21,446 nucleotides of DNA from assembly GCA_040007095.1 (NCBI GenBank), contig JBDTVS010000130.1, positions 1 through 21,446 of the forward strand, given 5' to 3'. A model generated the notes under the pieces. It worked only from the letters and a program-made list of their open reading frames with translations, made no database searches and was not told the DNA's origin. Positions within the stretch are counted from its first letter, which is position 1, and each line of letters starts with the position of its first letter. Source of the DNA: JBDTVS01 sp040007095. GTDB lineage: Bacteria; Acidobacteriota; Vicinamibacteria; Vicinamibacterales; CAVVIG01. Shown piece by piece: positions 18,502 through 21,446 of the stretch. The translations under genes were made by a program, and so were the position numbers.

Positions 18502-19008
18502 CTATTCGAGCAGGAGTGGCTCGCCGCGTTCCTCGGCCATCGGCACGAGATGCGGATCCCGCATGATCAACCGCGCGCAGGCATTCCACCGGAGGATGGC
18601 GTCGTCGTTGGTGGGCGGGCGAATGGCTTCAGCCTTTTCGTACCAGCTCATCGCCTGCCGCAGCCATTCATAGGTGCGTGGACCGCTGCCGGGGGTGCCG
18701 TGGACGAGCTGGGCCTTCGCCCGCCGCTCGCAGAGGATGCCTGTGTAGTAGGCGCGCTCGTAGTCGTCGCTCAACCGCTCGACCGTCTTCCACGCGGCGG
18801 CAACCGAGGTCGATGCCTTGTCTCCGAACTGCTCCGTCAGCGCCAGCAACAGCATGGCCAACGCCTCTTGATTGTCCGGTTCGATCGCGAGGGCATCCAG
18901 GCAGATGCTCTCGGCTTCGCCGGGCTCATTGAGCAGGCGGTAGCGCTCCGCTTTGGCAAGCGCCCTGGGCACGGCTTCCGGCGAAAGAGACTTGATCTCG
19001 AATTCCAT
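18502..19008 (-). CDS. TPR-like protein between the two SDH operons
   Basis: Soluble helical protein of 168 aa. Residues about 14-60 (ALAKAERYRLLNEPGEAESICLDALAIEPDNQEALAMLLLAL) and 108-135 (TYEWLRQAMSWYEKAEAIRPP) fit TPR helix pairs; the middle (DYERAYYTGILCERRAKA) is likewise repeat-like. No signal peptide or membrane helix is seen. The ATG at 19008 is chosen because GGAGG lies 5 nt upstream; an in-frame GTG at 19020 would overlap that site. It follows sdhB2 by 49 nt on the same strand and seems to belong to the older operon, so an assembly or accessory role for that complex is conceivable but unsupported. Confidence 0.8.
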   Translation of the reverse strand: MEFEIKSLSPEAVPRALAKAERYRLLNEPGEAESICLDALAIEPDNQEALAMLLLALTEQFGDKASTSVAAAWKTVERLSDDYERAYYTGILCERRAKAQLVHGTPGSGPRTYEWLRQAMSWYEKAEAIRPPTNDDAILRWNACARLIMRDPHLVPMAEERGEPLLLE

Positions 19009-19057
19009 GGGCGCCTCCACCTTTGTGTCATTTGCAAAGCACCGAGGCCCTGCTCGT

Positions 19058-19798
19058 CTACCCGGCGTTCCGGAACACTCTCAACAGCTTCGCGACCGGA
19101 TCGTAGAGCCGATCGACCACCCGCTCCTTCAACGGAATAATGGCATTGTCGGTGATCGTGATGCTTTCCGGGCAGACCTTCGTGCAGCACTTGGTGATGT
19201 TGCAGTAGCCGATGCCGTGTTGACGCCTCAGATCGAGCGTGCGGTCCTCGGTGTCGAGCGGGTTCATTTCGAGGGCCGCCGCGTAAACCAGGTGGCGCGG
19301 GCCGATGAACCCGTCGAACATCTGGTGGTCGCGCAGCACGTGGCAGACGTCCTGACACAGAAAGCATTCGATGCACTTCCGGAACTCCTGCGCGCGCTCG
19401 ACCTGCTGCATGCGCCAGGTGCCGTCGGTGGCATCGGGCGCCCTCGGCTTGAACTTCTTGATGCGCTGCTTCGCCCGGTAGTTCCACGACACGTCGGTCA
19501 CGAGATCCTTGATCGGCGGAAACGCGCGCATCGGTTCGATCGTGACCGGTGTGGTGAGGTCGAGCTCGTTGAGCCTGGTCATGCACATGAGGCGCGGATT
19601 GCCGTTGACCTCGGCCGAGCACGATCCGCGCTTGCCCGCCTTGCAGTTCCAGCGAACCGCGAGGTCGTTGGCTTGTTCGGCTTGAATCTGGTGGACGGCT
19701 TCGAGCACGACCATGCCCTCCGTCACCGTGGTCGTGAAGTCCCTCAGCGCTCCACCGCGTTCCCCACCGCGCCAGATCTGGAAGGTCGCGGTCGTCAT
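19058..19798 (-). CDS. Second SDH/FRD iron-sulfur subunit with a damaged [2Fe-2S] site
   Basis: Open frame of 246 aa resembling the iron-sulfur subunit of actinobacterial-type SDH (mycobacterial Sdh1 kind), unlike sdhB at 14976. Conserved parts are DLAVRWNCKAGK, PRLMCMTR, KCIECFLCQDVCHV (C142, C145, C148, C152) and GYCNITKCCTKVCPESI (C199, C204, C205, C209). The [2Fe-2S] loop reads C52-K-A-G-K-R57-G-S-C60 with C72 downstream; relatives have Cys where R57 stands. The codon is CGC (19628-19630), one base from TGC. A missing ligand should weaken or abolish the cluster. Its ATG overlaps the stop of the broken flavoprotein relic as ATGA. Length is otherwise normal, so it is listed as CDS, but it is probably decaying with its operon. 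Confidence 0.85.
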   Translation of the reverse strand: MTTATFQIWRGGERGGALRDFTTTVTEGMVVLEAVHQIQAEQANDLAVRWNCKAGKRGSCSAEVNGNPRLMCMTRLNELDLTTPVTIEPMRAFPPIKDLVTDVSWNYRAKQRIKKFKPRAPDATDGTWRMQQVERAQEFRKCIECFLCQDVCHVLRDHQMFDGFIGPRHLVYAAALEMNPLDTEDRTLDLRRQHGIGYCNITKCCTKVCPESITITDNAIIPLKERVVDRLYDPVAKLLRVFRNAG

Positions 19799-20149
19799 GT
19801 ATTGGCCTCGATGATGGCTTTCAATTCCGCCGGCATCTCCGGAAGCGGCGCGCGGGAGAGCTCCATCTCTCCGTCGCGCCCCTTGCGGACAATGAGGTTG
19901 AAGGTGGCGCAGGCGGGATCCTTGTCCGGGTAGTCGTCCCGAAAGTGCCCGCCGCGGCTCTCCTTGCGCTCGAGGGCGCAGCGCGTGATCGCTTCGGAGA
20001 CCGTCAGCAGGTTGTGGAGATCGAGGGCGGCTGGTGATCTTGTAGGCGCGGCCGACCCCGCCGGTCGCGAGGACGATCGCGTTCGCCCGAAAGAGCTTGA
20101 AGCGCCCGCGCTCCCGCTCGTACCCCAACGCGCCCACGACGCGGTCGCC
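19795..20149 (-). pseudogene. Remnant of SDH/FRD flavoprotein subunit (internal deletion and frameshift)
   Basis: Two separate pieces of an actinobacterial-type SdhA/FrdA remain. Bases 20149-20030 encode about 40 residues from the FAD-binding domain (VVGALGYERERGRF, IVLATGGVGRAYKITS). Bases 20028-19795, in another frame, encode the C-terminus (LDLHNLLTVSEAI, ALERKESRGGHFRDDYP, PEMPAELKAIIEANT). In full proteins of about 640 residues these pieces are roughly 300 residues apart, and the first 190 or so residues are missing. The original stop still overlaps the ATG of the following iron-sulfur gene. No complete flavoprotein can be made. A misassembly at two points is the alternative to a true deletion. 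Confidence 0.85.
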
Positions 20150-20150
20150 T

Positions 20151-20395
20151 TGCGGGCGAGAACGGCAGCCACGCGGGCCACGCGGCGGGCTTCGGTCCGA
20201 ACCAACTGTGCGGCGAGTCGCCGAAAATTTCGGGGAATAAAACGGTGAGAGATACGGACCGAAGGTGTAGTGGTTCCCCTGGAATGCCGCCCCGCCGGAG
20301 TAGACGGGGAAGGTCGTCAGACGCAGGAACACCACGAGTGGCTGAAGCCACCAGGTGTCGCGACGTGCGGGGCCGCCAAACGGACGCTGAACCAC
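20151..20395 (-). pseudogene. N-terminal remnant of SDH membrane subunit (actinobacterial type)
   Basis: About 80 residues of the membrane subunit that partners the broken flavoprotein survive. From a possible GTG at 20395 the frame reads RRDTWWLQPLVVFL, VYSGGAAFQGNHY and FGPYLSPFYSP, then loses one base at about 20230/20231 and continues in the next frame as EIFGDSPHSWFGPKP and WPAWLPFSPA, where homology stops at about 20151. Family members run to about 270 residues. The sequence then joins directly to the middle of the flavoprotein. Recognition rests on the motif order typical of actinobacterial SdhC. The missing base could be a sequencing error, but the large deletion next to it cannot be explained that way. 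Confidence 0.75.
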
Positions 20396-20451
20396 CCGGA
20401 CTGGGACCGAGATGGAGATGGAGAACCCCCCAAGACGTCGTTTGCGATCGA

Positions 20452-20477
20452 CCGGGACTTTCAGAGTTGAGTCCCGG
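20452..20477. other. Perfect 8-bp inverted repeat in the relic operon leader
   Basis: CCGGGACT (20452-20459) and AGTCCCGG (20470-20477) are exact reverse complements with a 10-nt loop. It sits between a TATACT box (minus strand, 20487-20492) and the relic gene start, so it would lie in the 5' leader of the old sdh message. No U-run follows. Confidence 0.5.
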
Positions 20478-20510
20478 GCGACGAAGAGTATACACAGGCA
20501 GGCTCCTTTC

Positions 20511-20526
20511 GGTGCATTTATGTACC
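20511..20526. promoter_or_regulatory. Operator-like 16-bp palindrome
   Basis: GGTGCATTTATGTACC is symmetric in 6 of 7 arm positions (GGTnCAT/ATGnACC). It lies in the divergent gap between the relic sdh operon and sucC, near where the -35 region for the minus-strand TATACT box would be. It is a plausible repressor site for one or both directions; the protein is unknown. Confidence 0.35.
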
Positions 20527-20531
20527 GTTTT

Positions 20532-20567
20532 CGCTGCCGCGCGGCGTCGGGCGTCGCGCGGCGAGCG
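20532..20567. other. GC-rich inverted repeat overlapping the sucC promoter region
   Basis: GCCGCGC (20536-20542) and GCGCGGC (20556-20562) pair exactly over a 13-nt loop; an outer CGCT/AGCG adds four more pairs with one bulged G. It ends at the sucC -35 hexamer. Confidence 0.35.
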
Positions 20568-20597
20568 TTGACGGACACGTCGCGCGCCGATTATCAT
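20568..20597 (+). promoter_or_regulatory. Sigma-70-type promoter of sucC
   Basis: TTGACG (20568-20573) and TATCAT (20592-20597) are separated by 18 nt; each matches the consensus at five of six positions. Transcription would begin at about 20604, leaving a leader of only about 9 nt before the ATG at 20613, too short for a normal Shine-Dalgarno, and none is seen. Confidence 0.6.
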
Positions 20598-20612
20598 CAA
20601 ACGTTTGCCATC

Positions 20613-21446
20613 ATGAAAATTCACGAGTATCAAGCAAAGGCGATCCTGGCGCGCCACGGTGTGCCGGTGCCGCGTGGTGAAGTGGCGTTCAATGCGGTCG
20701 AGGCGCACGAGATCGCGCAGCGGCTCGGCGGCGGCCTCTCAGTCGTCAAAGCCCAGATTCACGCCGGCGGACGCGGAAAAGGCGGCGGCGTCAAGGTGGC
20801 GAAAACGCCCCTCGATGCCGAAACGCTCGCCCGCGACATGATCGGGATGACGCTCGTCACGCACCAGACTGGACCAGGCGGCCGCGTCGTGGCCCGGGTT
20901 CTTGTCGAAGAAGGCCTGCAGATGACGCGCGAGCTCTACTTGAGCATCGTCCTCGACCGCGCCGCGGGAAAGCCGGCGATGATGGCGAGCGCGGCGGGCG
21001 GCATGGACATCGAGGAAGTGGCCGCCAGGACGCCCGAGCAGATCGTCACCATCCACATCGAGCCGGGCGTGGGACTGATGCCGTTCGAAGCCCGGCAGTT
21101 GGGCTTCGGCATCGGCCTCGACGGCGCGCAGGTGAACAAGTTCGTGACAGTGGCCACGGCGCTCTACGAAACCTTTGTCGCGACCGATGCCACGCTGCTC
21201 GAGATCAACCCGCTGGTCGTCACCGCCGACGGCGCCCTGCTCGCCCTCGACGCGAAGATGAACTTCGACGACAACGCGTTGTATCGCCACCCCGACATCC
21301 GCGATCTGCGGGATCTGGCCGAAGAGGATCCGCTCGAGATCGAAGCGTCGAAGTTCTCGCTGAACTACATCCATCTCGACGGCAACATCGGCTGCATGGT
21401 GAACGGCGCCGGCCTCGCCATGGCGACGATGGACATCATCAAGCTG
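20613..21446 (+). CDS. sucC: Succinyl-CoA synthetase beta subunit (partial, runs off the right end)
   Basis: The frame is open from ATG 20613 to the last base, giving 278 residues of about 388. SucC binds nucleotide and succinate and, with SucD, makes succinate, CoA and ATP or GTP from succinyl-CoA. The start MKIHEYQAKAILARHGVPVP is the family N-terminus. The ATP-grasp part shows VKAQIHAGGRGKGGGVK, LVEEGLQMTRELYLS, EINPLVVT and ALDAKMNFDDNALYRH, followed by GNIGCMVNGAGLAMATMD of the C-terminal CoA-ligase-type domain. sucD is expected just beyond the window. The gene is divergent from the broken sdh operon and preceded by a good promoter. Confidence 0.96.
   Translation, partial: MKIHEYQAKAILARHGVPVPRGEVAFNAVEAHEIAQRLGGGLSVVKAQIHAGGRGKGGGVKVAKTPLDAETLARDMIGMTLVTHQTGPGGRVVARVLVEEGLQMTRELYLSIVLDRAAGKPAMMASAAGGMDIEEVAARTPEQIVTIHIEPGVGLMPFEARQLGFGIGLDGAQVNKFVTVATALYETFVATDATLLEINPLVVTADGALLALDAKMNFDDNALYRHPDIRDLRDLAEEDPLEIEASKFSLNYIHLDGNIGCMVNGAGLAMATMDIIKL

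Noticed and set aside
19058..20578. A single 506-residue fusion protein including sdhB2
   Set aside because: The long frame is an accident of the deletions; the iron-sulfur subunit has its own ATG at 19798 overlapping the old flavoprotein stop.

Overview
The window is GC-rich, has no RNA gene, phage or insertion sequence, and reads as chromosomal core-metabolism DNA from a Gram-negative bacterium that makes lipopolysaccharide. Kdo biosynthesis genes, a LapB-type protein, a di-heme SdhCAB complex, remains of an actinobacterial-type SDH and 9-nt-periodic intergenic repeats together suggest Acidobacteriota, perhaps the Vicinamibacteria. This placement is inference, since no marker gene is present.

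Left part (392-2498, plus strand): an OmpR-type response regulator and its membrane histidine kinase. The kinase gene converges on, and overlaps by 22 bp, the end of a long minus-strand cell-envelope cluster (9476 down to 2477): kdsB, pyrG, an NTF2/SnoaL-like gene, kdsA, kdsD, kdsC and lapB. KdsD, KdsA, KdsC and KdsB are four consecutive activities of CMP-Kdo synthesis, PyrG makes the CTP used by KdsB, and LapB is an inner-membrane TPR/rubredoxin protein that controls LPS assembly in other bacteria.

Middle (9805-12993): a small membrane-anchored protein with a C-terminal GspC/PilP-like beta domain and a YegS-type lipid kinase on the plus strand, convergent with serA (phosphoglycerate dehydrogenase) on the minus strand. 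A divergent gap with a perfect 12-bp tandem duplication separates serA from mdh.

Right part (13217-21446): TCA-cycle genes. mdh (plus) converges on a minus-strand block holding, in transcription order, a wrecked sdhC2-sdhA2 relic, sdhB2, a TPR protein, a complete sdhC-sdhA-sdhB operon and a CmcI-like protein. sucC starts divergently from the relic and runs off the right end.

The main discovery is the decayed second succinate dehydrogenase operon. An N-terminal piece of a membrane subunit is fused by deletion to a 40-codon middle piece of a flavoprotein and then, by another deletion, to its C-terminus. The following iron-sulfur gene is open but has Arg in place of a [2Fe-2S] cysteine ligand. 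It lies directly upstream of an intact, unrelated SDH that could have replaced it. Other signals are four intergenic copies of a 9-nt-periodic repeat, and several operon heads with a -10-like box only 5-11 nt from the start codon and no Shine-Dalgarno sequence, suggesting leaderless transcripts. I did not find a clearly new defence, mobile or biosynthetic system.
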